A stretch of DNA of 64,000 bases from Paraburkholderia fungorum (GCF_902833645.1 NZ_CADFGE010000009.1:248001-312000), one strand, 5' to 3'; numbered from the stretch's first letter, positions 1-8,596 are shown. The notes: a model not told the origin generated them from the letters alone. Numbers and translations: made by a program.

Positions 1-789
1 CTGACGTCCTTACAGGGCCGCGATCCTAGCGAGCCCGGTGTGGCCGCGGACTTGCAGAAGGCGAAGAGTCGGCCGGCGCATCGCTCAACGCTCAAGCGCC
101 ACTCCGACCTGATCGACGAGGTCATGAATCACCTCGTCGCACGTGGTTACCGCAAGATCAACCCGGTGCTCGAAGCGACGCGCATGCTGCGCGGCCGGCA
201 GAGCGGCCCGCGGGTGGTCTGCATGCCCACGGAAATCGACGCGCGTCTGCAGACCTATCTTCTCCAGGACATGGATGTGTCGAGCTGGCAGGCTCGCCGC
301 ACGCGTGCGCTGCTTCTGCTGCTCGCCGGCGGCGGGGTCACGGCTTCACAAGCGAGCGATGCTCGCCTGAGCCAGTTCGTCTTCAACGACGTTGTGCCAT
401 CGTTCGATTGCGCGCCCGACAACGAGCAGGAAGGCTACCGTGCGGCGCTCGCTCGGTTTTGCGTCGAAGCGTTGCGCGATTGGGTCAAGGAGCGAGAAAA
501 CGGCATCGGCCCGAAGAACGCCGAGCCGGACGTGGTGTTCCCGGGCAAGAACGGCCAGGCACTCTCAACCGTGAGCGTGTACAAATCCGTGCGCAACGTG
601 CTGCGCGAGATCGGCTTCCACGGCGATGACATGGGGCCACGCGTGCTGCGTACTACGTACGCGCGGCGGCAGTTGCTGGCAGGTGCGACGGTGGAAGAAG
701 TGGCGGGGCTTCTGGGGATTCAGAACACCCGTATGGTCGAGCGTCTTGTGCGAATGACGCCGACGCACACGGGCTACATTCCGGTGTGA
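1..789 (+). CDS. Degenerate tyrosine recombinase-like protein (5' end outside window)
   Basis: The reading frame is open from the first base, so the gene probably begins upstream; a GTG at 40 is a possible internal start without a clear ribosome site. The C-terminal half has the layout of a phage-integrase catalytic domain: a helix around 'ALLLLLAGGG' where active enzymes carry the first catalytic Arg, and a late 'VLRTTYARRQLLAG...LLGI' block matching the usual H-x-x-R...LGH region. The expected G(L/A)RxSE is 'GVTASQ', the box II His is absent, LGH reads LGI and no clear nucleophilic Tyr follows. I infer a recombinase fold without strand-transfer activity, perhaps a DNA-binding plasmid protein. 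Family assignment is moderate; loss of activity is read from the sequence. Confidence 0.6.
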   Translation: MTSLQGRDPSEPGVAADLQKAKSRPAHRSTLKRHSDLIDEVMNHLVARGYRKINPVLEATRMLRGRQSGPRVVCMPTEIDARLQTYLLQDMDVSSWQARRTRALLLLLAGGGVTASQASDARLSQFVFNDVVPSFDCAPDNEQEGYRAALARFCVEALRDWVKERENGIGPKNAEPDVVFPGKNGQALSTVSVYKSVRNVLREIGFHGDDMGPRVLRTTYARRQLLAGATVEEVAGLLGIQNTRMVERLVRMTPTHTGYIPV

Positions 790-818
790 CGAGGCCGGTC
801 TGAAGGGCCCGCCGACAA

Positions 819-1544
819 TCAGCGGGCGAAGTCCTCGTGTTCTTCGTGAGGCTGCGATTCCCACGGCTCGATCTCTGGGTGCGCGTCACTTGCACCACCA
901 TGCTCGCCGGACTGATGACCGTAATCGAAGGTTTCGGCTTCCTGGCCTTCGTCTGCTGCCGGAAGCTCGGGTTCGCTCCGACGCGACTTTTTGTCCTTCT
1001 TGAGTTTCTTCATCGGCGCGATGCCGCCTTTTTTCTTCTTGCCGACGAACGACAGGACGATCAGGATCACAGCAATCACGCCGACGACACTGGCGACGGC
1101 GATATTGTTGTGCTGGAGGAAGTCCATCGCACGGTCGTACAAACTTTCGGGCGGACGATGCAAATTCGGCACGAACGGCTGGTTCACGCTAGCGGGCACT
1201 GGGCTGCTGGCCTTCGCGTGTGGGCGGATACGCTCCTCGAGCGCATTGACCTCGGCCGAGTCAGCAAAAGGCAATTGGGGGTTGATGCTCATGGCCTGCT
1301 GGAGCTCACGGCGTGCCTCGGCTTCGCGGCCGGGTATGTGCGAGAGGGCAAGCGCCATCATGTAATGCACCCGTGGCGCATTCGGGTGGTTGGGCTCCAC
1401 CTCCTTGATCATCTGCTCGGCCTGAGTGATTTGGCCGGTCTGAATGGCCGTGTTCACGTCCGAGACCGACGGTTCGGCGTGGGTAAGGGCAGATGCCCCG
1501 AGCAAAACGAGCGAGAGCAGGGAACCGCGGATCGGACGAAGCAT
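819..1544 (-). CDS. Secreted/anchored TPR-like protein with C-terminal membrane segment
   Basis: 241 residues. A Sec signal peptide (hydrophobic core SLLSLVLLGASALTHA) is followed by helical, TPR-like sequence (about residues 28-100: repeated A-x-L patterns with 'NAPRVHYMMALAL' and 'EARRELQQAMSINP'). A proline-rich linker leads to one transmembrane helix near residues 147-167, a lysine-rich patch (GKKKKGG...KKLKKDKKS) and an acidic tail. This suggests a protein anchored by the second segment with a basic/acidic cytoplasmic tail and an exported TPR part. A good AGAAGGAA ribosome site lies just upstream. The gene stands alone between the recombinase-like gene and the methyltransferase-like gene. 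Specific function unknown. Confidence 0.65.
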   Translation of the reverse strand: MLRPIRGSLLSLVLLGASALTHAEPSVSDVNTAIQTGQITQAEQMIKEVEPNHPNAPRVHYMMALALSHIPGREAEARRELQQAMSINPQLPFADSAEVNALEERIRPHAKASSPVPASVNQPFVPNLHRPPESLYDRAMDFLQHNNIAVASVVGVIAVILIVLSFVGKKKKGGIAPMKKLKKDKKSRRSEPELPAADEGQEAETFDYGHQSGEHGGASDAHPEIEPWESQPHEEHEDFAR

Positions 1545-1756
1545 GGACTGATTCCTTCTATGAACGTGTAGGTTTGGCCACGCAAAAGTGCCTTTCTATT
1601 GTCCGACGTGGCCATTCCCATCAAAGCACGAAAATTCGGCCTGAAAACCTCGCTTTTCGCACGCCAACCGTCGCGGCGGCTCAGCAATGGTTCGCCGCTA
1701 AGATATGCCGTCGGCGCTGTAGGCACCCGAGGCGAGGTCAACTGCGCCGCGTGACT

Positions 1757-2263
1757 TCAGGTTACAGCCTCGATACCGATGTCAAACTCATGCCCGACAT
1801 CGCGCTCCGCCGGCCGCGTCATACGCATCAATACAACCGACACGCTAGTCGTCGTGAAGTCGCTCTCGTAGATGCGGGAAAACTCAGCCTCGACGTTCGG
1901 GATAATCTGCCTGTTCCTGTACGATCCCGGCATCACCGCGACCAGGCGACCTCCTGGAGCGAGCAGCGAGCAGGCATACTCGACGTGCAGAGCAGCCCGA
2001 CCTTCTGCAAACGTCGGGTTCATCACCACCACATCAAATTTGCGGCCGTGCTCGACTGCGTCTTGCGCACAGGTGATGAAGTCGCCCTCGCGAATGTCTT
2101 TATCCCACTCGTCGCGGCGCTTCTGCGGCATTAGCTCGTACACGTCGGTGAGGCTCAACACCCGGCGCCAGTAGCTGGCGTTGAGCGCCTTGACTGCACC
2201 GTCGACCTTAAAGAGCTTATCGACATACAGCCACCTAAGGACTGCAGGATTAGAGGAATTCAC
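1757..2263 (-). CDS. Shortened N6-adenine methyltransferase-like protein (DUF4942-like)
   Basis: 168 residues from a GTG start that overlaps the end of the upstream gene by 14 bp. The N-terminal part ('YWRRVLSLTDVYELMPQKRRDEW') resembles the N-terminal DUF4942 region of plasmid/phage methyltransferases. It then passes directly to a methyltransferase segment: 'REGDF', then 'KFDVVVMNPTF' as catalytic motif IV (usual NPPF/NPPY), then 'CSLLAPGGRLVAVMPG'. The SAM-binding motif I (FxGxG or PSAGxG) is not present. The gene looks like an internally deleted version of a larger DUF4942-methyltransferase, and activity is doubtful. The motif reading is direct; the family name comes from memory of the pattern. 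Confidence 0.5.
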   Translation of the reverse strand: MNSSNPAVLRWLYVDKLFKVDGAVKALNASYWRRVLSLTDVYELMPQKRRDEWDKDIREGDFITCAQDAVEHGRKFDVVVMNPTFAEGRAALHVEYACSLLAPGGRLVAVMPGSYRNRQIIPNVEAEFSRIYESDFTTTSVSVVLMRMTRPAERDVGHEFDIGIEAVT

Positions 2264-2552
2264 GGCCTAGGAACTGATCCGCGAGGCCCTGGCCCACGGT
2301 CTCGTCGGATGCTTCGAAATACTGGCTGTTGACCCTTCGAAAGCGCGCGTTCCAAATCTGCACGCCCTCGACGATGATGCGGCCGTCCGGCACCCGAAAT
2401 ACACGCGCCTGGCGTGAGACCGAGCACTTGTAGCCTTGTGCAGGACGATGCGCTCGACCTTCATAGAGCGGTTTGCCTGCTGTGGAGCAAAGGGCTTCGA
2501 GCGCGGAATTACGCTGGCGAATAGCCCGCAGGGCGATCTGGTCTGGGGTCAT
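2250..2552 (-). CDS. Hypothetical protein, 100 aa, coupled to methyltransferase-like gene
   Basis: The ATG at 2552 is chosen because a strong GGAGG lies 5-8 bases upstream; in-frame starts further upstream have none. The protein begins MTPDQIALRAIRQRNSALEA and has a basic middle and a beta-rich centre ('RVFRVPDGRIIVEGVQIWN'). No recognised domain. It overlaps the next gene by 14 bp, so the two are probably translated together from a promoter in the 2553-2836 gap. Confidence 0.55.
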   Translation of the reverse strand: MTPDQIALRAIRQRNSALEALCSTAGKPLYEGRAHRPAQGYKCSVSRQARVFRVPDGRIIVEGVQIWNARFRRVNSQYFEASDETVGQGLADQFLGREFL

Positions 2553-2668
2553 AGAGCCTCCAATGGATTGGCGTAAATCCATCTTCAAGCGCGACCGCAA
2601 AGATGCAAATCAGGGCGGCGTCGGAGACTCGCACGCACGCACGATGAAATCGCATGAAGGAATAAAAC

Positions 2669-2691
2669 TTATCCACAATTGCTGTGGATAA
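2669..2691. promoter_or_regulatory. Inverted pair of perfect DnaA boxes
   Basis: TTATCCACA (2669-2677) and its exact reverse complement TGTGGATAA (2683-2691) face each other across a 5-bp spacer. Both match the consensus strong DnaA box. They lie in the 284-bp gap between two minus-strand genes, far from the iteron origin at 55.5-56.3 kb. They could be a second replication element, a DnaA-regulated promoter for the 2552 gene, or a DnaA-titrating site. Confidence 0.6.
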
Positions 2692-2836
2692 CGCTGTGAA
2701 TAGCGCAGCGCGAGCAAACACCAATCGTCACAAAATCAAGATGTAGACGAGGCAACGAGTTAGATTGCCTGATCTTGACGCAACACCAGTCCATTCAACC
2801 AGCAGTCGACCGCGATGCGTGTTGAGCCGGCAACAG

Positions 2837-3832
2837 TCAGGCCCGGCGAGGCAGGCTTCGACGAAGGGCAGTGCGCTTAGATCTTCGGCGCGATGACAGA
2901 AGGAGAGCAGGGAGGTCCAGGCTCTCGCTGATCCGCCTCTGTCGCGCTGCTCCTGATCTCGATTCACTGAGCAGCCGTAGCGCGAGCTCTCCCTCGAGGA
3001 CGCCAACCCGGTGACGTTCGCGGGAAACATCCCGCTGTACGCGGTCGATCTCATCACGCAAGCCAGCTTCGGTTTCGGTACTTCTCTGGCGAACATCCTC
3101 AAGAGTGCGCTGCACTGCTGCGCTCGCCGTGCGTGCGCGGTCGATCTCGAGCATCGAGCGGCGAGACGCTTCTTCGTAGCGAGTGGCCGCCTGCTGTGCT
3201 TGCTCGCGCGTGGCCGCGAGCTCGGTAGCGAAATCAGTTCGTGCCCGATCGAGCGCTTCGTCGCGCAGGCGAATCTCCTCGCGGAACGCAGCCACTTCCT
3301 GTTCGAGGTTCCTTTTGCCTTCGAGCGCGGCCGCGAGCCGGCTCTCTATCATGCGGATCTCGGCCCGCGAATCGCCCAACTGGGTCTCGATGCGAACAAC
3401 CTCAGCATGCTTGCGAAGAACTTCCTCCCGGGCCTGCAGCACTTCAGCCTCCGCCTGAGCGCGGTCAGCGCGAATCTGCGATCGCTCAAGATCAAGACCC
3501 GCGTCTGCATCGGCGAGAGCGCGCTCCCACAACGTTCCAACCATGTCCGCCGCGAAGTCGACTAGCTCAGGGCGAAGGTCGGTGCGGTCGATCCGGATAC
3601 GCGCCTTTGCCTGAATCTCTTGCCAGAACTCCTTCAGAACCGCGCCCGGCGTGCCCATCGTGCCTTTGCGCACGAGCTGGTAAAGACCATTGGCGGTCGG
3701 CGTGACCCCGAAGCGAAGAAACAGTACCCGGCATACCTGGCGATAGATCTCGCGGGTGTCGTCGACCTGCGACTTGATGCGCTCGACCTCGCGGGCGATT
3801 TCCTCCTGCTGTACGACGGAGTCGGGGGTCAT
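2837..3832 (-). CDS. KfrA-like DNA-binding coiled-coil protein
   Basis: 331 residues from the ATG at 3832 (MTPDSVVQQEE), preceded by GAGGAAA; a longer in-frame extension to 3922 seems to be leader sequence. The N-terminal ~110 residues fit the KfrA_N helix-turn-helix domain ('FGVTPTANGLYQLVRKGTMGTPGAVLKEFWQEI'). A long charged, heptad-like coiled coil follows (about residues 130-290, rich in E/R/A/Q) and then a basic tail. KfrA proteins of IncP/IncU plasmids bind their own promoter and support stable inheritance through a filamentous, alpha-helical tail. The AT-rich upstream region 3833-3925, with repeated TACGTTGTA/ACGTAAT-like words, is a likely autoregulatory operator. It is transcribed away from the integrase gene. 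Confidence 0.75.
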   Translation of the reverse strand: MTPDSVVQQEEIAREVERIKSQVDDTREIYRQVCRVLFLRFGVTPTANGLYQLVRKGTMGTPGAVLKEFWQEIQAKARIRIDRTDLRPELVDFAADMVGTLWERALADADAGLDLERSQIRADRAQAEAEVLQAREEVLRKHAEVVRIETQLGDSRAEIRMIESRLAAALEGKRNLEQEVAAFREEIRLRDEALDRARTDFATELAATREQAQQAATRYEEASRRSMLEIDRARTASAAVQRTLEDVRQRSTETEAGLRDEIDRVQRDVSRERHRVGVLEGELALRLLSESRSGAARQRRISESLDLPALLLSSRRRSKRTALRRSLPRRA

Positions 3833-4025
3833 AACAGGCGTTTCCTCGGCGTTGAGCGTAGATAATACAACGTAATACGCACTAAACACAACTATTCGTG
3901 ATACGTAATTCACATTATGCATATAATGGGGAATTGACTACGCGGGGCGATCTGGCAAAATGGGTTTCACCGAGGCGCCCGGGTCCGCGCCAAAATTGAC
4001 TAGCAAACGGACATCAGGACGGTCG

Positions 4026-5327
4026 ATGAACACGGAAACAACTCTGCCTACGCGATACGCCTCGGCGATCCAGCTCCGCGCAAGCGAGATCGGCGGTTTT
4101 GGCTCGAACCTCGGCGATGCGACGCGCCGCCAGATCCGCGCCGAGACCGATCTGGAGGCCATCGCGCTATGGCTTGAGAACTATGTTGACCGCGCGACGA
4201 CGCATGCGAACTACCGGAAGGAAGCCGAGCGGCTGCTCCTGTGGGCGCTCGCCGAGGCGCTCCAAGGGCCCGGTGCGATCGCGCAGGAGGATCTTCGTGT
4301 GTTCAGGGCGTTCCTGGCAGCCCCTGAGCGGAGCAACCCGCTCTGGACCCTGATTGCGGAACTGAAACCCCTCTCGTCGCTGACCCACGAAGACCTGACC
4401 CGCTACCGGGAATTTATGGCCGACCCGCAACCCGGTTCAACGTGGATCACGGAGAATGGCGCCCGCTATCCGACGGATAATCCGCGCTGGCGACCCTTTG
4501 CCAGCAAACTCGACCCGGTCAGCATCAGGCAGGCCGTCGTGATCCTGGACAGCATGTTCGGCTGGCTCGTGGAAGCCGGTTACCTGCGTGGCAATCCGCT
4601 CGGCCTGTTGCGGCAGCGGCGCCGGCGGCCGGCGCAGCACATCACACGCTTTCTGCCGGCCGTCATGTGGCAGCACGTCAAGGATTACGTGACGGCCATG
4701 CCGGAAGATGACCCGACGCAACAATCCGACAAGGCGCGTGCGCGGTGGTTAACCACCCTCTTCTACCTGATGGGTGCGCGGATCTCGGAAGTAGCCGGAG
4801 GCACCATGGGGAACTTCGTGCGGGAAATGGGCGCGGACGGCAAGCAGCGCTGGTGGCTGGAGGTAGTCGGCAAGGGTCTGAAGTACCGGCGCATCCCGGT
4901 TTCGGAAGAACTGCTTGCCGAGCTGATACGCTACCGGCAAGCGCACGGCCTCGAGCCGCTGCCTGCACGGAACGAACTGACTCCCCTCCTCGTTCCGTTT
5001 CGCCGTCGTGCCGGCAATGTCTCAGGCGAAGGCGTCAATCGCAAGACCGTGCACAACGCTATCAAGGAAGTCTTCAGGCAGGCTGCCGACTGGACGGAAG
5101 CCAGGGGCGGTGAACATGTCGAACATGCGGCTCACATCCGCGTAGCATCGGCGCACTGGCTGCGACATACAGCCGCATCACACATGCTGGACAACAAGAT
5201 GGATCTTCGCACGGTACGCGACAATCTTGGACATGACAAAATCAGCACGACAGGCCAATACGCGCACGAAGAGGACGATCGTCGCCACGATGAAACGACG
5301 CAGAGCCACCGGATGAATTGGCGCTGA
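4026..5327 (+). CDS. Tyrosine recombinase / site-specific integrase
   Basis: 433 residues from the ATG at 4026; an in-frame start at 3960 would add 22 residues. N-terminal SAM-like core-binding region about residues 35-190; catalytic domain about 200-420. Catalytic signatures are present: 'MGARISEV' (first Arg), 'HWLRHTAASHM' (His/Arg box), 'NLGHDKISTTGQYAHEEDD' (second His and nucleophilic Tyr). Unlike the protein at the start of the window this copy looks fully active. It reads toward the biosynthetic cluster, whose first gene ends 140 bp away on the other strand, so it may have mobilised that island. No attachment site was identified. The family is common on Burkholderia plasmids and islands. 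Confidence 0.85.
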   Translation: MNTETTLPTRYASAIQLRASEIGGFGSNLGDATRRQIRAETDLEAIALWLENYVDRATTHANYRKEAERLLLWALAEALQGPGAIAQEDLRVFRAFLAAPERSNPLWTLIAELKPLSSLTHEDLTRYREFMADPQPGSTWITENGARYPTDNPRWRPFASKLDPVSIRQAVVILDSMFGWLVEAGYLRGNPLGLLRQRRRRPAQHITRFLPAVMWQHVKDYVTAMPEDDPTQQSDKARARWLTTLFYLMGARISEVAGGTMGNFVREMGADGKQRWWLEVVGKGLKYRRIPVSEELLAELIRYRQAHGLEPLPARNELTPLLVPFRRRAGNVSGEGVNRKTVHNAIKEVFRQAADWTEARGGEHVEHAAHIRVASAHWLRHTAASHMLDNKMDLRTVRDNLGHDKISTTGQYAHEEDDRRHDETTQSHRMNWR

Positions 5328-5467
5328 ACTTTTGTCAGGGCTCGGTGAGCTTGCCTGCCGACGCCGCCGTGGGTAGCGGCCCAGCTCTCCAGCATTCTGC
5401 TCAACTGGTCCGGGCAGGCTGCTCCAGACGTGCCGTCACCGCCCCAGCGCATGGCGTGGTCACGGCT

Positions 5468-6889
5468 CTAACCTCTGCAGCTTGCGATCGCCCTCGCGAC
5501 CGCCGCGACCGTGCGTTCGACATCGTCTGATGTCGTGCGCCAGTTACAGACTGAGATACGCATGCATCGTTGTCCACGCCACGTCGTACCTCCAAAGAAG
5601 GCTTCCCCAGACGCCGTGACGGCAGATATAACCGCATCAGTACGCGTGTCATGATCGGCGGAGCCTGCATCGGGTCTGGCATCCAGAAATCGAACCAAAC
5701 CCTGATTAATCTCTGATCTCCAGACAACTTCACCGCCCTCTAAGGCGCCGATCTGATCGACGAGCTGGCCAGCAAAACTGCAAGTCCTGTCTATCAAGTC
5801 CGCGACGCCTTTTCTGCCCAGCTGCTTAAGGGCGGCATATGTCGCGACCGACCGGCCCCGACGTGACCACTCCGCATTCCAATCGATGGGGTCGCGCGCA
5901 GTGTCCACGCGCGCGAGATAGCTCTCTTTATGGGACACCGATGCGAAGTGAGCGTCTCGGTCAGCGACAAACACATAACCACAGTCGTAAGGCACGTTAA
6001 GCCATTTATGTCCATCGGCGACCCACGAGTCTGCGCGTTCGATTCCGTCTACGAGGTGTCGATGCGCATCGCTCGCGGCAGTCCATAGGCCGAACGCGCC
6101 ATCGATGTGCACCCAGGCGCGACGAGAATGAGCCAACTCGATCAGATCCTTGTAATTGTCGAATACGCCTGTATTAAGGTCGCCAGCTTGCAACACTACG
6201 ACGGACAAGACGTCCGGCCTTCCATCAAGCGTAGCCTGCAACAAATCGACTGGCAGCTGTCCTCGCTCGTCGGATTGCAAACGGACGAGCGCATCCCGGC
6301 CGAGGCCTAAGATGCGTAAAGCACGCTCTAGCGAACCATGATACTGATCGCTAGTGAGAATTCTCACTTCTGGTGCGCCTCGCAAGCCGCATTTTTCGAC
6401 ATCCCACCCTAGCCTTGCGAGAAGCGCGTGCCTGGCTGCCGCCAATGCAACCACATGCGCCATCTGGGAGCCTGTCGTCAGTGCGAAGCTCGCGGACGCC
6501 GGGAGATGGAGGACCTCCTTTAACCATGTTCCGCAAACCTCTTCAATGACCGCCTCCGCCGGACTACTGGCGTGCATCGCGGCATTCTGATCCCAGACGG
6601 ACGTTAGCCAATCTGCAGCAACGGATGCCGGCAATGCCCCGCCAATTACGTACGCGAAGAATCGACCTCCTGCGCTCCCGAGGATGCCATCAGATGCGTC
6701 CCGAACGAGCTGCTCTATCACCTCACAAGGATCAGTACCGGCCTCGGGCAGATCGAGCAAGAAGCGAGCACGGAGCTGGTCAAGCGTGGCACTGGCGCTG
6801 ACTCTCGAGTGGGACAGGCCTTCGATGTAATTTTTGGCATAGACGAGTGTCTTGTCCAGAACGGCAGTTTCGTGCGCCAGGTTTTTCAT
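5468..6889 (-). CDS. PLP-dependent amino acid decarboxylase (group II, AADC/GAD-like)
   Basis: 473 residues; the ATG at 6889 is chosen over an upstream in-frame start at 6913 because AAGGGAAAA precedes it. Group II decarboxylase features: 'VHIDGAFGLW' (PLP-binding Asp) and 'SWVADGHKWLNVPYDCGYVFV' (Schiff-base Lys in DGHKW). Length is typical for bacterial aromatic-L-amino-acid, aspartate/glutamate or 2,4-diaminobutyrate decarboxylases; substrate cannot be read from sequence. It is divergent from the hydrazine genes and reads in the same direction as the MOSC gene 61 bp upstream. In context it may decarboxylate an amino acid precursor or intermediate (diaminopropionate, aminoadipate or the hydrazino product). 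The link to the pathway is inferred. Confidence 0.85.
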   Translation of the reverse strand: MKNLAHETAVLDKTLVYAKNYIEGLSHSRVSASATLDQLRARFLLDLPEAGTDPCEVIEQLVRDASDGILGSAGGRFFAYVIGGALPASVAADWLTSVWDQNAAMHASSPAEAVIEEVCGTWLKEVLHLPASASFALTTGSQMAHVVALAAARHALLARLGWDVEKCGLRGAPEVRILTSDQYHGSLERALRILGLGRDALVRLQSDERGQLPVDLLQATLDGRPDVLSVVVLQAGDLNTGVFDNYKDLIELAHSRRAWVHIDGAFGLWTAASDAHRHLVDGIERADSWVADGHKWLNVPYDCGYVFVADRDAHFASVSHKESYLARVDTARDPIDWNAEWSRRGRSVATYAALKQLGRKGVADLIDRTCSFAGQLVDQIGALEGGEVVWRSEINQGLVRFLDARPDAGSADHDTRTDAVISAVTASGEAFFGGTTWRGQRCMRISVCNWRTTSDDVERTVAAVARAIASCRG

Positions 6890-6950
6890 GGCTTTTCCCT
6901 TGTTTATGAGCAACGTCGGTTCAATGGCTCGAGGTGCGCTGATGGATGAT

Positions 6951-7829
6951 TCACGGATCAGGAAACGCTAGCTCGGCAGCGACTTCCCGGCCAACCTGTA
7001 ACTCGCACCCTGCCCCTGCGCAGACGACTGCGTTTTGTCCGAAGACGATTCCGCCTTCCATCCGAGGGCTTCGCCGAAACGAAGACAGCGTGTCCAGGGG
7101 CTCATAAGGTGAGCTGGTTCTCCGCTTTCCTGTTGCCTGATCTATCGTTGTAACGACGCAGCGCGTGCAGGGCTTGCAAAGCCTGAAAACGAGATCACTA
7201 CCACGTTCGGTGGTGATCGAGACGCTCTCTATGTAATCCTCTTCAAATGGTTCCCACCCTTCAACCACTACGTTCGGCCTGAACCGACTCATTTCCACCG
7301 ATGCGACACCGCGTGATGCTAGTCGAGAGTTGAGGTCATCAAGGGAGCTTTGGCCGATAAACAAAAAAGGAAAGCCATCGGTCAAGCGGGTAGTCGAACG
7401 TTCAACCGTCCAGTTCTCATCTACCGTGCGCTCGGCAGTCTCATCGAAACGCACCAATCGCGATTTGACTCCCAAAAAATCCGAGAACCACTGCGCCGTC
7501 TGCTCACCCGCGTCAATGACGCGAACATCATCGCGCCACAACCTAACAGCGTAGCGCTTCCCTGACGCTGCAAGCACTGATGCGTCAGGCAATGCGTGGT
7601 CCTGCATGCCAACCGCGGAAACAATCAGGCCCTGTCCATCGGCAGACACACTCGGTTTGACCAGTGCGAGTTCGGATGCCTGGCGCTGGCTCAAGAAATG
7701 GCCTTCCGCGTCGATCAGCATCCACTCCCGATCGAGTTTTAACCCGTCCGGCAGAACTGCGCAATGTTCGAGGGCGATACCCGCGCAGGACTTAATTGGA
7801 TAAGTCGTAATGCTCTTGATATGTGGCAT
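6951..7829 (-). CDS. MOSC domain protein (YcbX/mARC-like)
   Basis: 292 residues. The N-terminal MOSC beta-barrel begins 'MPHIKSITTYPIKSCAGI' and the MOSC domain carries 'CKPCTRCVVTTIDQATGKR', where the Cys after TR is the expected molybdenum ligand, followed by 'VFGQNAVV'. Family members (E. coli YcbX, eukaryotic mARC) use a Mo-cofactor to reduce N-hydroxylated compounds. E. coli YcbX also carries a C-terminal ferredoxin domain, which is missing here, so an external electron donor is needed. Next to an N-hydroxylase and hydrazine-forming enzymes, a role in reducing an N-oxygenated intermediate or detoxifying a shunt product is attractive but inferred. Probably co-transcribed with the decarboxylase. 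Confidence 0.85.
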   Translation of the reverse strand: MPHIKSITTYPIKSCAGIALEHCAVLPDGLKLDREWMLIDAEGHFLSQRQASELALVKPSVSADGQGLIVSAVGMQDHALPDASVLAASGKRYAVRLWRDDVRVIDAGEQTAQWFSDFLGVKSRLVRFDETAERTVDENWTVERSTTRLTDGFPFLFIGQSSLDDLNSRLASRGVASVEMSRFRPNVVVEGWEPFEEDYIESVSITTERGSDLVFRLCKPCTRCVVTTIDQATGKRRTSSPYEPLDTLSSFRRSPRMEGGIVFGQNAVVCAGAGCELQVGREVAAELAFPDP

Positions 7830-8212
7830 AAGTGTGACCGTCGAGCCTTTCGTCTATTTGTAAGTTCGGTTGTGCTGAATTTAACCGCGCTCACGTCGCT
7901 CCCGTACTAGTAAATTATTGAACTCAATCTGTCAATATAAACGATGCGCGCACATGCCAACTGATGCGCATTGAATGACATTGCCTTTTTGTTTCACACA
8001 CTTTAGAAAATCTAAATGCAAGAGTTAGAACAATTGGCTTGTTCGTAGGTCCACCCATCGCAATACTTCGCAGGCACTCGGAATTGCTTTGCTGCCGCGT
8101 TCATGTCAGGCTGAATAACACGAACTTCGCGTACGCTTATCCGTGTTAAATCAAGCTGGCCAGTTGTCGTGAATGCAGGCAAACCTCACGGAAAACCTTT
8201 AGCGGGGTACGT
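7830..8212. promoter_or_regulatory. Divergent promoter region of the biosynthetic cluster
   Basis: This 383-bp AT-rich gap separates the minus-strand MOSC/decarboxylase pair from the plus-strand hydrazine operon and must hold both promoters. Two inverted repeats stand out: TTTAGA-AAA-TCTAAA (8002-8016) and GAACAA-TTGGC-TTGTTC (8028-8044), 11 bp apart. They could bind a regulator, though the cluster encodes no obvious one. No gene was seen in the gap. Confidence 0.5.
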
Positions 8213-8596
8213 ATGCCGGCATTCGAAATCTTCCGGAAAATGGATTGGTCGAAGATGGTCTACGACTTTGATGTGGACGGTTCGCAGCTACTTCCATGGC
8301 AGGGATATCCCATGCCATTTGGTGGCGCATGGTGCATTGCAAAACCGCACACGAGAAGTCGTCCCCATACCCAGATTGACCAGGAAATATTTATCGCCAT
8401 AAAGGGATCGGCCAAACTCGTCATTGGTGAAAGCACCTATGACTTTGAATTCGGAGATATTGCCGCAATTCCGAAACATACGGATCATTACGTCGTAAAT
8501 GACACGAACGACGATTTTCATTTCTACGTGGTCTGGTGGGACGAAAATCACGCGTCCCGCTTCTTCCGGGAAACGGAAGCGGAGGTTACTAAATAA
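8213..8596 (+). CDS. Cupin subunit of a split hydrazine synthetase
   Basis: 127 residues, a single small cupin. The two cupin motifs are visible: 'PHTRSRPHTQIDQEIFIAIKG' (metal-binding His and Glu) and 'GDIAAIPKHTDHYVVN'. The stop overlaps the ATG of the next gene, so both should be made in equal amounts. In the characterised hydrazine synthetases of the s56-p1 (Spb40), formycin/pyrazofurin and triacsin pathways a Zn-binding cupin is fused to a MetRS-like domain. The cupin domain converts the ester of N6-hydroxylysine and an amino acid into the N-N bond. Here the cupin is a free-standing protein directly before the MetRS-like gene, a discrete version of the same pair. The order matches the domain order of the fusions. 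Confidence 0.85.
   Translation: MPAFEIFRKMDWSKMVYDFDVDGSQLLPWQGYPMPFGGAWCIAKPHTRSRPHTQIDQEIFIAIKGSAKLVIGESTYDFEFGDIAAIPKHTDHYVVNDTNDDFHFYVVWWDENHASRFFRETEAEVTK

Noticed and set aside
837..1571. 244-codon plus-strand frame opposite the TPR protein gene
   Set aside because: The minus-strand frame has a signal peptide, TM helix and a good ribosome site; the plus frame has none.
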